Source: Helicobacter mustelae
GTDB lineage: Bacteria; Campylobacterota; Campylobacteria; Campylobacterales; Helicobacteraceae
Assembly (NCBI RefSeq): GCF_900476215.1
Contig: NZ_LS483446.1
Coordinates: forward strand, 1,488,001-1,552,000
DNA length: 64,000 nucleotides
Reading direction: 5' to 3'
A model generated the notes under the pieces. That model was not told where the DNA came from and ran no database searches. It saw only the letters and a list, made by a program, of their open reading frames with translations. Positions 27,054 through 35,953 of the stretch are shown one piece after another (the stretch's first letter is position 1; each line of letters opens with the position of its first letter). Position numbers and translations under genes: made by a program.

Positions 27054-29023
27054 AGATTGCATATTGTGATGCACTAATTGTTGGGGGTGGACTCGCAGGG
27101 CTTAGAGCCTCTATAGCTGCAAGAAGAAAGGGGTTAAACACCGTTGTATTGAGCCTAGTGCCTGTTCGCAGAAGTCACTCTGCTGCTGCACAGGGTGGCA
27201 TGCAAGCAAGTCTTGGCAATGGAAAAATGAGCCAAGGAGATAATGAAGATCTGCATTTCATGGACACAGTCAAGGGGAGTGATTGGGGTTGTGATCAAAA
27301 GGTCGCGCGTATGTTTGTCACCACTGCGCCAAAGGCCATTCGCGAGCTTGCAAGCTTTGGAGTGCCTTGGACAAGAATCAAAGCTGGGGATAGGGATGCT
27401 GTCATCAATGGAGAGCATGTGACCATCACAGAGGAAAAGGAACGCGAGGGCTATATCCAAAGCAGGGATTTTGGTGGGACAAAAAAATGGAGGACCTGCT
27501 TTACTGCTGATGCAACAGGGCATACGATGCTCTATGCAGTGGCCAATGAAGCCTATAAGCATGGAGTAGACATCCAGGATCGCAAAGAAGTGCTTGCGCT
27601 GATTCATGAAAATAATCACTGCTATGGTGCAGTGGTGCGCAATCTTATTAGCGGGGAGATTTCTGCCTATGTTTCTAAGGGCACACTACTTGCTACAGGA
27701 GGCTATGGCAGAATCTATGCCAACACCACAAATGCCGTGATTTGCGAGGGAATTGGGATTGCCGTGGCACTAGAGACTGGGATTGCCAAGCTTGGGAATA
27801 TGGAAGCGGTGCAGTTTCACCCTACCTGTCTTGTGCCAAGTGGTATTTTGATGACAGAGGGCTGTCGAGGTGATGGCGGTGTGCTCAGAGACAAAGATGG
27901 CTATCGCTTCATGCCTGATTATGAACCCGAAAAAAAAGAGCTTGCCAGCCGCGATGTAGTAAGCCGAAGAATCTTAGAGCATATCAAAAGCGGCAAGGGT
28001 GTGGACTCTCCCTATGGTAAGCACGTATGGCTAGATATTGCCATCCTTGGGCGTGCGCATATCGAAAAAAATCTGCGGGATGTCCAAGACATCGCCAAAA
28101 CTTTTGCAGGGCTAGATCCTGCAGAGAAATGGGTTCCCATCCGCCCAATGCAGCACTATTCTATGGGAGGCGTGCGCACCAATCACAAAGGAGAGACTCA
28201 CCTCAAGGGACTCTTTTGTGCGGGCGAGGCAAGCTGCTGGGATCTACATGGATTCAATCGCTTGGGAGGAAACTCTGTGAGCGAGGCAGCGGTGGCTGGG
28301 ATGATCATCGGGGGATATTTTGCACAGCATTGCGAAAGCGCAGAGCTCAATGTCTCCACACAGACGATTCAAAATTTCATCACAAAGCAAGAAAACTATC
28401 TCCAATCCCTCATCAACAACAATGGTGACCAAGATGTCTATGCCATCAAAAACAAAATGAAAGAAATCATGGATGATAAAGTTGGCGTATTTAGAAATGG
28501 CAAGGAATTGGCAGAGGCAGTGGAAGAACTCGAGGAACTCTACAAAAAAAGCAAGCACATCCATGTAAAAAACAAAAAACTCCACAGCAATCCAGAGCTA
28601 GAGGATACTTATCGTGTCCCCAAAATGCTAAAACTTGCACTCTGTGTGGCCAAAGGAGCGCTAGAGCGCACAGAATCCAGAGGCGCACATACTCGAATCG
28701 ACTTCCCCAAAAGAGATGATGCCAACTGGCTCAAAAGAACACTGGCCTCTTGGAGTAATCCAGAGCAAACAACACCCACCATCGAATATGAAGACCTAGA
28801 TGTCATGAGCATGGAGATCACTCCTGATTGGAGGGGATATGGTGCCAAGGGCAATTTCATCCCCCATCCTGACAAAGAAAAGCGCGATGCAGAGATTGCT
28901 GCAATCACCAAAGAAAATGAAGAAAAAGGCGGCGATCGCTACACCCTGCAAGAAGCATTGATGCCCTTTGAACTGCACCCAGAATACAAAGTAAAAAATA
29001 AAAGACTAGGAGACAAATCATGA
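27050..29023 (+). CDS. frdA: Fumarate reductase flavoprotein subunit
   Basis: 657 residues, near the usual length for this group. FAD-binding [10 protein letters not shown] at the N-terminus, His43 in [11 protein letters not shown] for covalent FAD attachment, substrate-site TEGCRGDGG and [10 protein letters not shown], and a C-terminal extension with [13 protein letters not shown]. It reduces fumarate to succinate on the cytoplasmic face. Overlaps both neighbours by four bases. Confidence 0.97.
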   Translation: MKIAYCDALIVGGGLAGLRASIAARRKGLNTVVLSLVPVRRSHSAAAQGGMQASLGNGKMSQGDNEDLHFMDTVKGSDWGCDQKVARMFVTTAPKAIRELASFGVPWTRIKAGDRDAVINGEHVTITEEKEREGYIQSRDFGGTKKWRTCFTADATGHTMLYAVANEAYKHGVDIQDRKEVLALIHENNHCYGAVVRNLISGEISAYVSKGTLLATGGYGRIYANTTNAVICEGIGIAVALETGIAKLGNMEAVQFHPTCLVPSGILMTEGCRGDGGVLRDKDGYRFMPDYEPEKKELASRDVVSRRILEHIKSGKGVDSPYGKHVWLDIAILGRAHIEKNLRDVQDIAKTFAGLDPAEKWVPIRPMQHYSMGGVRTNHKGETHLKGLFCAGEASCWDLHGFNRLGGNSVSEAAVAGMIIGGYFAQHCESAELNVSTQTIQNFITKQENYLQSLINNNGDQDVYAIKNKMKEIMDDKVGVFRNGKELAEAVEELEELYKKSKHIHVKNKKLHSNPELEDTYRVPKMLKLALCVAKGALERTESRGAHTRIDFPKRDDANWLKRTLASWSNPEQTTPTIEYEDLDVMSMEITPDWRGYGAKGNFIPHPDKEKRDAEIAAITKENEEKGGDRYTLQEALMPFELHPEYKVKNKRLGDKS

Positions 29024-29766
29024 GCAGCCCACAAACAGAAGGAAGAATCATCACCATTAGAGTTTTGAAGTTTGATCCACAAAGCGCGGTTTCCAAGCCA
29101 CATTTCAAAGAATACCAGCTCCAAGAAGCGCATTCCATGACCATTTTCATTGCCCTTGGCATGATTCGAGAGAAATTTGATCCTGATTTGAGTTTTGATT
29201 TTGTGTGTCGTGCGGGGATTTGCGGAAGCTGTGGGATGATGATCAATGGACGTCCACGCCTAGCATGCAAAACCCTTACCCAAGATTTTCCCGATGGCGT
29301 GATCACCCTCATGCCACTCCCTGCCTTTAAGCTCATTAAAGATTTGAGCGTGAATACAGGGGAGTGGTTTGCAGGAATGACAAAAAAAGTAGAGAGCTGG
29401 ATTCACAGCAATACCACCATCGACATCAGCAAGGTCGAAGAAAAAATCGACCCAGATGTCGCACAAGAGGTGTTTGAGCTAGATCGCTGTATTGAGTGTG
29501 GTTGCTGCATCGCAAGCTGTGCAACCAAGCTCATGCGCGAGGATTTCGTGGGTGCTGCGGGGATGAATCGAATCGTACGCTTCATGATCGATCCTCATGA
29601 TAAGAGAAGTGATGAAGACTTCTATGAACTCGTGGGCAATGATGATGGGGTATTTGGCTGCATGAGTCTCATCGCCTGCCATGATACTTGCCCCAAAGAT
29701 CTACCACTGCAGAGTAAAATCGCCTACCTGCGAAGAAAAATGATCCAAGTGGGAATGAAGGGATGA
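29020..29766 (+). CDS. frdB: Fumarate reductase iron-sulfur subunit
   Basis: 248 residues with a plant-type [2Fe-2S] motif [10 protein letters not shown] and its fourth Cys, then C157-x2-C160-x-C-C and the CPKD-terminated set around Cys214-224 for the [4Fe-4S] and [3Fe-4S] centres. It relays electrons between FrdC haems and FrdA flavin. A strong terminator follows. Confidence 0.97.
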   Translation: MSSPQTEGRIITIRVLKFDPQSAVSKPHFKEYQLQEAHSMTIFIALGMIREKFDPDLSFDFVCRAGICGSCGMMINGRPRLACKTLTQDFPDGVITLMPLPAFKLIKDLSVNTGEWFAGMTKKVESWIHSNTTIDISKVEEKIDPDVAQEVFELDRCIECGCCIASCATKLMREDFVGAAGMNRIVRFMIDPHDKRSDEDFYELVGNDDGVFGCMSLIACHDTCPKDLPLQSKIAYLRRKMIQVGMKG

Positions 29767-29794
29767 TTTAGGGGGGATTTGATTTTGTGATTTT

Positions 29795-29815
29795 GCGCCT
29801 TTTGGGCGCCTTTTT
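29795..29815 (+). terminator. Rho-independent terminator of frdCAB
   Basis: GCGCC and GGCGC form a stem with loop TTTTG, followed by CTTTTT. The T-run is also the start of an 8-bp tandem repeat. Confidence 0.8.
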
Positions 29816-29864
29816 GAATTTTTGAATTTTTGAATTTTTGAATTTTTGAATTTTTGAATTTTTG
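29811..29864 (+). repeat. Octamer tandem repeat TTTTTGAA, 6.75 copies
   Basis: Six exact copies of TTTTTGAA and a partial seventh (TTTTTG) follow the frd terminator stem. Perfect short tandem repeats like this change length by slippage. No reading frame depends on it here. Confidence 0.95.
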
Positions 29865-30228
29865 CCGCCCCGGCGCTGCCTTTGGTTTTTATTGCCTCTT
29901 AGTCCCATCTTGTTCTTTGTTTTTGAGCATGAACATTACTAGCGTTGCTCATGAGCCCTAGATAGCATTCCCAGATCACTTTCAGCGTCTTTGCTTGTCT
30001 TTGCTACTTGATTGCCCTTAGCCTTGAGTTTTTGCCTTTGGTTTTTCTTGTCACTTCTGTTTTTTGTTTTTTATCGCCTTGTTATTGAAATTTTCCTCGT
30101 CATGGAGATTTTTTGCTGATTTGAGTTTTTACTACTTGCACTCAAAATCTCTGCTAATCCATCCAACCCAAGCCGCCAAAGCCAAAAACTTTCTAGACAA
30201 AAAAATCACTCAGATGCAAAAAATATAA
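29865..30228. other. Non-coding interval between frdB and metN
   Basis: T-rich on the plus strand with a small GCCG/CGGC hairpin at its left end. I see no gene, RNA or repeat here that I can name. Confidence 0.6.
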
Positions 30229-30245
30229 AAACACATATTGTGTTT
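30229..30245. promoter_or_regulatory. Perfect dyad upstream of metN, possible operator
   Basis: AAACACA-TAT-TGTGTTT is a perfect 7-3-7 palindrome ending about where the -35 region of the metN promoter would begin. The position suits an activator or repressor. I cannot name the regulator. Confidence 0.45.
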
Positions 30246-30266
30246 ACTTTATTTTAATAGAATCCC

Positions 30267-30272
30267 TATAAT
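30267..30272 (+). promoter_or_regulatory. -10 box for metNIQQ
   Basis: TATAAT with a T/A-rich upstream region; predicted start about 30279, right at the base of a leader hairpin. Confidence 0.65.
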
Positions 30273-30276
30273 TTAT

Positions 30277-30312
30277 GGGCTTGCTGGTGGCAAACACAAA
30301 CCAGCCTAGCCC
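30277..30312 (+). promoter_or_regulatory. Leader hairpin of the methionine uptake operon
   Basis: GGGCT-TG-CTGGT pairs with ACCAG-CCT-AGCCC, giving a two-tier stem with an 11-nt loop (GGCAAACACAA) at the 5' end of the predicted mRNA. It may be a regulatory or stabilising structure. It does not match a riboswitch class that I recognise. Confidence 0.5.
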
Positions 30313-30339
30313 TCTTGCATTCACAATGAGGAGAGCAAA

Positions 30340-31347
30340 TTGATAAGACTAAGAAATATTCAAAAAATCTATCCCAATGGTTTTTGTGCGATCAAAAACC
30401 TTAATCTTGAGATTCACAAAGGCGATATTTTTGGGATTATTGGCTATTCTGGAGCGGGAAAATCCACACTAATCCGCCTCATCAATCGATTAGAGGAGCC
30501 CACAAGTGGCGAGGTGCTAATTGATGGGGTGAACATCCTTGGCCTCAATGCCAAGGCCTTGCAAAAAGAGCGCCAGAAAATCGGAATGATTTTCCAGCAT
30601 TTTAATCTACTCTCCTCCATGAATGTCTATCATAATGTGGCATTTGCACTCAAGATCGCCAAGTGGCAGGACAAGGACATCCATGCGCGCGTGCTAGAAC
30701 TCCTAGAGCTCGTGGGACTCTCTGATAAAAAGGACTTCTACCCCAGTCAACTCAGCGGTGGACAAAAGCAGCGTGTGGCTATTGCAAGAGCCCTTGCCAA
30801 TCATCCAAAGATTTTGCTATGCGATGAAGCCACTAGCGCGCTAGACACCAAGACCACCCAGTCCATTTTGCAATTGCTCAAAGACATCCACAATAAACTA
30901 AAAATTACCATTATTTTAATCACCCACCAAATCGAAGTGGTCCGCAGCATCTGCAACAAGGTCTGCGTAATTGATAGGGGAGACATCATCGAGCAAGGAG
31001 ACATAGGCAGGGTCCTCACCCATCCCACCCACGCCATCACTCACGAACTCATTGCTTCTATGCCACACAAGAGCGATGCGGATCTCTACAAACACATCCC
31101 AGAATCCAGCAATCTCTACGAATTGATCTTCGTGGGCAGACAAAAGGATATACCCATCATTTCAGACACTATCACAAAGCATCAAGTTTGCATCAACATC
31201 CATTTTGCGGATTTTGACTACCTCAATGATGAGGCATTTGGCAGGATGATCGTGGGGATAGAGGGGGCAAATTCAAAAGATGCCATTGCCTATATCCAAT
31301 CTCATAACATCGAAATCAAAACTTTTTATAAGGAGGAGAAATGCTAG
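30340..31347 (+). CDS. metN: Methionine ABC transporter ATPase
   Basis: 335 residues: Walker A GYSGAGKST (37-45), Q-loop IFQHFNLL, signature LSGGQKQR, Walker B ILLCDEATSALD, and a C-terminal ACT-like NIL domain from about residue 257 that binds methionine and inhibits transport. Start TTG with GAGGAGA five bases upstream. It powers uptake through MetI with MetQ lipoproteins and overlaps metI by seven bases. Confidence 0.92.
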   Translation: MIRLRNIQKIYPNGFCAIKNLNLEIHKGDIFGIIGYSGAGKSTLIRLINRLEEPTSGEVLIDGVNILGLNAKALQKERQKIGMIFQHFNLLSSMNVYHNVAFALKIAKWQDKDIHARVLELLELVGLSDKKDFYPSQLSGGQKQRVAIARALANHPKILLCDEATSALDTKTTQSILQLLKDIHNKLKITIILITHQIEVVRSICNKVCVIDRGDIIEQGDIGRVLTHPTHAITHELIASMPHKSDADLYKHIPESSNLYELIFVGRQKDIPIISDTITKHQVCINIHFADFDYLNDEAFGRMIVGIEGANSKDAIAYIQSHNIEIKTFYKEEKC

Positions 31348-31982
31348 GAACATTATTGCAAAGCACGCTTGATACTCTCATCATGGTGTTTTTTTCTTCA
31401 TTTTTTGCAGTCATTTTTGGATTACCGCTGGGGATTTTTTTGTTTATCACGCAAAGGGACTCCCTTTTGCCCATGCCAAAAACCAACAAGGTCTTAGGGA
31501 CGATCGTCAATGTTGTGCGCTCCTTTCCCTTCATCATTCTCATTGTGTTGCTATTGCCGCTATCACGCCTTCTCATCGGCACGAGCATCGGAGTGGGTGC
31601 TGCAATCATCTCTCTTTCTACAGCAGCCATCCCATTTATTGCCAGGATGTTTGAGGGAGCATTAGGAGAGATTAACAAAGGCTTAATTGAGGCAGCCATC
31701 AGCATGGGGGCGAATAAATTTACCATTGTCAAGATGATTTTACTAGAAACGCTTCCTTCTTTGATTCATGTTTTTGTTATTGCAGTAATTTCTATTATTG
31801 GCTATTCTGCAATGGCGGGAGCAGTTGGCGCAGGAGGCCTGGGAGATCTAGCCATCCGCATCGGCTACCAGTCCAATCAACCTGATGTCATGCTCTATAC
31901 CGTACTTGTGATCATTGCGATGGTGCAAATCATACAGAGCATTGGAGATTTTATCACCAAGCGACTCAGAAAATACAGATGA
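31341..31982 (+). CDS. metI: Methionine ABC transporter permease
   Basis: 213 residues with five membrane helices and the permease EAA loop (EAAISMGANKFTIVKMILLE) that docks with MetN. N-terminal LLQSTLDTLIMVFFSS is typical of MetI. It sits between metN and the two metQ genes. Confidence 0.92.
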   Translation: MLGTLLQSTLDTLIMVFFSSFFAVIFGLPLGIFLFITQRDSLLPMPKTNKVLGTIVNVVRSFPFIILIVLLLPLSRLLIGTSIGVGAAIISLSTAAIPFIARMFEGALGEINKGLIEAAISMGANKFTIVKMILLETLPSLIHVFVIAVISIIGYSAMAGAVGAGGLGDLAIRIGYQSNQPDVMLYTVLVIIAMVQIIQSIGDFITKRLRKYR

Positions 31983-31992
31983 GGAGAAAAAA

Positions 31993-32772
31993 ATGAAAGT
32001 ATTTAAGTTCTTTTTGTTGCTAGTAGCGCTTACCTTTGCAGCCTGCAACAACAACCAAGCACCAAAAAACATCCTAAGAGTCGGAGCTACGCCTGTGCCG
32101 CATGCAGAGGTTTTGGAATTCATCAAACCCCAGCTTGCAAGGAAGGGGATCTCATTAGAGGTCGTGGTATTTAATGACTACATCACTCCCAACACCGCAC
32201 TCAATGACAAATCCATTGATGCCAATCTCTTCCAGCACCTGCCATTTTTGCAAAAACAAATCGCTGATAGAAAATATGATCTCGTCGCCTCTGGACCAAT
32301 CTTGCTCGTCCCACTGGGCATCTATAGCAACAAAATCCATAACCTTGATGAGCTAGGGCAAAATGATGTGGTGAGCATCCCCAATGATCCCAGCAATCTG
32401 GCACGTGCATTAATCTTGCTAGATAGCCTCCATATCATCAAACTCATAGATCCTAACAATCTCAATGCCACAGAGCAAGACATCATAGAAAATCCCAAAA
32501 AGCTAAAGCTCGTTCCCCTAGAGGCCCCTATGCTAGCCCAATCACTCAAAGATGTAGTCATCAGCATCGTGCCAGGGAATTTTTCCCTGCAAGCAAAATT
32601 ACAAGATCCGCTCGCTCAGGAATCCAGAGACAATCCCTATCCCAATGTGGTCGCAACAAGGAGGGACAATCAAAATGATCCCAAGATTAAAGCGCTGCTT
32701 GAAGCCCTGCACAGCAAGGAGACTAGAGATCACATCCAGTCATACTACAAAGGCGCTGTTTTAGTTTATTAA
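31993..32772 (+). CDS. metQ: MetQ-type substrate-binding lipoprotein 1
   Basis: NlpA/MetQ family. The signal sequence MKVFKFFLLLVALTFAAC gives a lipid-modified Cys18; the mature protein begins with the family pattern LRVGATPVPHAEVLEF and holds YITPNTAL and IPNDPSNLARAL. It captures methionine (D- or L-) in the periplasm for MetNI. Start ATG 31993 with GAGGAGA upstream; the frame extends further left but not with a signal peptide. It shares a 55-bp identical tract with the next gene. Confidence 0.9.
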   Translation: MKVFKFFLLLVALTFAACNNNQAPKNILRVGATPVPHAEVLEFIKPQLARKGISLEVVVFNDYITPNTALNDKSIDANLFQHLPFLQKQIADRKYDLVASGPILLVPLGIYSNKIHNLDELGQNDVVSIPNDPSNLARALILLDSLHIIKLIDPNNLNATEQDIIENPKKLKLVPLEAPMLAQSLKDVVISIVPGNFSLQAKLQDPLAQESRDNPYPNVVATRRDNQNDPKIKALLEALHSKETRDHIQSYYKGAVLVY

Positions 32773-32793
32773 ATCTTACCAAAGGAGTCTATT

Positions 32794-33585
32794 ATGAAAT
32801 CTTTTTACAAAATTCTTTTTACTGTTTTTAGCATTGCTTTTTTGCTAGGTTGCAAGAACTCTGATAAAGAGCATGTCATCATCATCGGTGCCTCTCCTGT
32901 GCCGCATGCACAGATTTTAGAGCATGTCAAACCAGAGCTAAAAAAGCTCGGATATGACTTGCAGATTCGCTCCTACACAGATTATGTCACCCCAAATGAA
33001 GCGCTGCTAGATGGATCGCTGGATGCGAATTTTTTCCAACATGTTCCCTTTCTTGAAGCATTTAACAAATCACGCAAAAGCGATCTGCAGAGTGCTGGAA
33101 AGGTGCATATTGAGCCGCTTTCTATTTATTCTGCACAGATTAAAAATCTCGATGAGCTCAAAGAAAATGATGCCATCCTCATCCCCAATGATCCCAGCAA
33201 TCTGGCACGTGCATTAATCTTGCTAGATAGCCTCAATGTGATTAAACTCAAAGATCCCAGCAATCTCAATACCACAGAGCAAGACATCATAGAAAATCCC
33301 AAAAATCTAAAGATCGTGCCCCTAGAAGCCGCGCTGCTAGCAGACAATCTCCATGACAAAAAAGCTAGAGCGATTGTGATCAATGGGAATTATGCCCTGC
33401 AAAAAGGTCTCAAAGATCCTATCGCACAGGAAGGAGAGAAGTCTCCCTACGCCAATGTGATCGCCACACAAAAGAAGAATGTCAACAGTCCAAAGATCCA
33501 GGCACTCCTCAAGGCACTGCATAGCAAAGATACAAGAGATTTTATCTTGAAACAATACAAGGGCGAAGTCATCCCTGTATTCTAA
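32794..33585 (+). CDS. metQ: MetQ-type substrate-binding lipoprotein 2
   Basis: A tandem paralogue of the preceding gene: 263 residues, lipobox AFLLGC, mature start IIIGASPVPHAQILEHVKP, and IPNDPSNLARALILLDSL identical to the neighbour. Two binding proteins for one MetNI pair suggest different ligands (for example L- and D-methionine or a dipeptide), but the sequence does not settle this. A ribosome site (AAGGAG) precedes the ATG. Confidence 0.9.
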   Translation: MKSFYKILFTVFSIAFLLGCKNSDKEHVIIIGASPVPHAQILEHVKPELKKLGYDLQIRSYTDYVTPNEALLDGSLDANFFQHVPFLEAFNKSRKSDLQSAGKVHIEPLSIYSAQIKNLDELKENDAILIPNDPSNLARALILLDSLNVIKLKDPSNLNTTEQDIIENPKNLKIVPLEAALLADNLHDKKARAIVINGNYALQKGLKDPIAQEGEKSPYANVIATQKKNVNSPKIQALLKALHSKDTRDFILKQYKGEVIPVF

Positions 33586-33591
33586 ACCCGC

Positions 33592-33612
33592 GGAGCTCTT
33601 TTGAGGAGCTCC
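33592..33612 (+). terminator. Hairpin after the second metQ
   Basis: GGAGCTC/GAGCTCC perfect 7-bp stem just after the stop codon. It is followed by A residues rather than T, so termination by this structure is uncertain. Confidence 0.35.
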
Positions 33613-33748
33613 AAAAATCCAAACATTCAAAAACCCCTCATGCAAAATCTCAAACCTCCTCCTGCTTGCAGCAAAACACAGACCCCCTAAAACCATAGAA
33701 AGGTCACAAAACAAAATCCCGCCTCCCACGCGCACAAATCCCACGCAA

Positions 33749-34234
33749 TCAAGACAAGATTTTTTCCATGAAAATCGTGGGAAATACTAAAGTCTCCTGA
33801 CCCAAGCTCACGATGCAATCCTCCTCTCTCAAGCGCAAAAAGCCTAGTTTTTCATAGAGTTTGCATGCCTTGATTTGAGTTTTGCTCACATGAAGAGAGA
33901 TCTTTGCATAGCCCTTGGAAAGTGCGTATTGCTCCACAACCCCATAGAGCCTTTTGCCAAGTCCTAGGCCTTGATAGGGGGCGGCTATGTGGAATTTGCA
34001 AAGCTGTGCTTGCATTTTGTCAATGTGAGCAAGCCCGCAGATCCCTATCAGCTTCCCATCATCACTCACCTCCCAAAATTCCCCGCCATTTTTGCGCAGC
34101 TCATGGACAAAATCACAAATGCTAGGCAGGAGATCCAATCGCTGGATGAATCCCAAAGGATTGTCTGCGATGCGCTTGGCATAAAAGTCTTGTAATTGAG
34201 CAAGGGATTGAAGGGAGAATGTTTGGATGGTCAT
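33749..34234 (-). CDS. GNAT-family N-acetyltransferase
   Basis: 161 residues. The acetyl-CoA loop is CKFHIAAPYQGLGLGKRLYG and the C-terminal part has AKISLHVSKTQIKACKLYEKLGF, both typical of GNAT enzymes. The acceptor is unknown. The start is taken as ATG 34234 with AGGA five bases upstream; the upstream extension crosses a terminator hairpin and is not coding. A small RNA gene precedes it on the same strand. Confidence 0.8.
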   Translation of the reverse strand: MTIQTFSLQSLAQLQDFYAKRIADNPLGFIQRLDLLPSICDFVHELRKNGGEFWEVSDDGKLIGICGLAHIDKMQAQLCKFHIAAPYQGLGLGKRLYGVVEQYALSKGYAKISLHVSKTQIKACKLYEKLGFLRLREEDCIVSLGQETLVFPTIFMEKILS

Positions 34235-34311
34235 GGTTTTCCTAGATTTGGGGATATCGGGGGGATTATAAAAAAATAAGGAAAATAGGAAAAAAATTAA
34301 AAAAGTAAGCA

Positions 34312-34340
34312 ATAAAAATCCCCCGCTTTTTGGGCGGGGG
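34312..34340 (-). terminator. Rho-independent terminator of the candidate small RNA
   Basis: CCCCCGC/GCGGGGG 7-bp stem with loop CCAAAAA, followed on the minus strand by ATTTTTATT. Confidence 0.8.
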
Positions 34341-34417
34341 CAAAACATAAGGAAGACAATGTAAAAACTAAACTTTATTACTTTAGATGACTACAAATGC
34401 TATGCTTTTTGTAGCAC
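34312..34417 (-). ncRNA. Candidate Fur-controlled small RNA
   Basis: About 105 nt from a predicted start near 34417 to the terminator T-run. The 5' part folds as CTACAAA/TTTGTAG around a 10-nt loop (34391-34414), the middle is single-stranded and ends with a pyrimidine-rich TTGTCTTCCTTATG that could pair with a ribosome site, and the 3' end is a strong terminator. It has no convincing reading frame. Upstream are a TATAAT -10 and a perfect Fur-box palindrome. The layout suggests an iron-responsive regulatory RNA; its targets are unknown. Confidence 0.55.
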
Positions 34418-34423
34418 GACGGA

Positions 34424-34429
34424 ATTATA
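34424..34429 (-). promoter_or_regulatory. -10 box of the candidate small RNA
   Basis: Minus-strand TATAAT preceded by TTGT, in the 344-base gap between GNAT and algC. Confidence 0.6.
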
Positions 34430-34458
34430 ACAACTCTTAGCTTAAATTAATATAAAAA

Positions 34459-34475
34459 ATAATAATGATTATTAT
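34459..34475. promoter_or_regulatory. Fur-box-like operator
   Basis: TAATAATGATTATTA, a perfect 7-1-7 palindrome equal to the Helicobacter Fur consensus (TAATAATnATTATTA), extended one more pair on each side. It lies about 42-58 bases upstream of the predicted small RNA start; the algC 3' end lies to its right. Confidence 0.65.
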
Positions 34476-34578
34476 AAAATATTCTTTGGCTTAGAAATGC
34501 ACCCAAAAACACGGGAAAATTCTCGCTGCCAAATTCAACCTAGCCCCCTACTGCCAACTTCAAGCCAAAAGCTTAAAA

Positions 34579-35952
34579 CTAAGATTCCAAGAGCTTGAGC
34601 AATGCCTTTTTGTATTCCATCGCCAGGGCTTCATTTTCGGCTTCAAATCTTGTGACAAGCACGGGTGTAGTATTGCTCGCTCGCACCAATCCCCAACCCT
34701 TTTCAAAGACCACCCGCACCCCATCAATAGCAATAATCTCTACGATTTTAGGAAATCCTAGGGGTGGATTTTTTAGCCTTTGGTGCAAGGAGGCGATTTT
34801 TTCAAATTTCTCCTCCTCTGTGGTGGGAATTTTTTCCTCTGGAGTGGCATAGACCTTGGGTAATTGCGCAATAACATCCTCCAGCTCTTTGGGAGACTTT
34901 TTGGCAAATAGCTCTAGTGCCCTTAGCCCCGCATAAGTGGCATCATCATAGCCATAATAACGATCATGAAAGAAAATATGCCCGCTCATCTCCACGGCCA
35001 AATCCGCGCCCAATTCCTTGAGCTTGACCTTTAGATTGCTATGGCCAGTTTTGTACATGAGACCCTTGCCAAATGCATTGATGGCATCATACATCACTTG
35101 AGAGCATTTCACCTCGCCGATAATGAGGGGATTTGGCTTATTTTGTGCGATTTGTTTGGCAAACAAAATGCCCAATTCATCGCCCTTGAAATGATGATTT
35201 TGCGTCAGTAGCGCAATCCTATCCCCATCCCCATCAAAGGCAAGACCAATGGGCAAATCCTGAGTGCGCATCAAATCCTTGAGATCTTTTAGGTTTTTTT
35301 CTTCACTGGGGTCAGGATGATGATTGGGAAAAGTTCCATCAGGATTGGCATAGAGGCTTTGATGATGGATGCCTAGATTTTCCAAAATCCTCTCCATTCC
35401 CAAGCCCGCTACGCCATTGCCATAATCTAGCGCGATTGCATAGGGGAAATTTTCAAGACTTTGAAAATGCGTGCTCAAAAATGCCACATATTGGCTCAGC
35501 GCATCCACACAAACCCTATCCCTACTCCTAGGAATGGCAACAAGATTGCTTGATTCTATCTCTTGGCGCAGGCTTTGGATTTGGCTTCCATAAAAGGGCT
35601 TACGATCAATGGTAATCTTGAAGCCATTGTACTCTGGTGGGTTGTGAGAGCCTGTAATCATAATGGAGCTTGTAGCACAAATCCCATCAATCTCATGATA
35701 GGTGCAAAAATATGCCACAGGTGTGGGGACCATGCCAATCTCTACTACATCCACCCCGCCATGCTCAAGCCCTGCACCCAGCCACTCCAAAAGTTCCTGG
35801 CTATGCACGCGCGCATCAAAACCTACAAAAACAATTCTTTGTCCCTGGGAGAGGATTCTCTGCCCCACAAAAACCCCAATGGCAAAAACGTGATTCCTTG
35901 TCAAATCTTTTCCAAAGATGCCCCGAATGTCATATTCTCGAAAAATACTCAT
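34579..35952 (-). CDS. algC: Phosphomannomutase/phosphoglucomutase
   Basis: 457 residues with the four family sites in order: phosphoserine Ser102 in TGSHNP, metal site AFDGDGDRI (Asp240, 242, 244), sugar-binding VEMSGHIFF, and phosphate-binding RASNTTPVLV. It interconverts sugar 1- and 6-phosphates for LPS and glycan precursors. Start ATG with AAAGGAG that lies over the end of pflA, one base after its stop. The pflA-algC order is the same as H. pylori HP1274-HP1275. Confidence 0.93.
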   Translation of the reverse strand: MSIFREYDIRGIFGKDLTRNHVFAIGVFVGQRILSQGQRIVFVGFDARVHSQELLEWLGAGLEHGGVDVVEIGMVPTPVAYFCTYHEIDGICATSSIMITGSHNPPEYNGFKITIDRKPFYGSQIQSLRQEIESSNLVAIPRSRDRVCVDALSQYVAFLSTHFQSLENFPYAIALDYGNGVAGLGMERILENLGIHHQSLYANPDGTFPNHHPDPSEEKNLKDLKDLMRTQDLPIGLAFDGDGDRIALLTQNHHFKGDELGILFAKQIAQNKPNPLIIGEVKCSQVMYDAINAFGKGLMYKTGHSNLKVKLKELGADLAVEMSGHIFFHDRYYGYDDATYAGLRALELFAKKSPKELEDVIAQLPKVYATPEEKIPTTEEEKFEKIASLHQRLKNPPLGFPKIVEIIAIDGVRVVFEKGWGLVRASNTTPVLVTRFEAENEALAMEYKKALLKLLES

Positions 35953-35953
35953 G

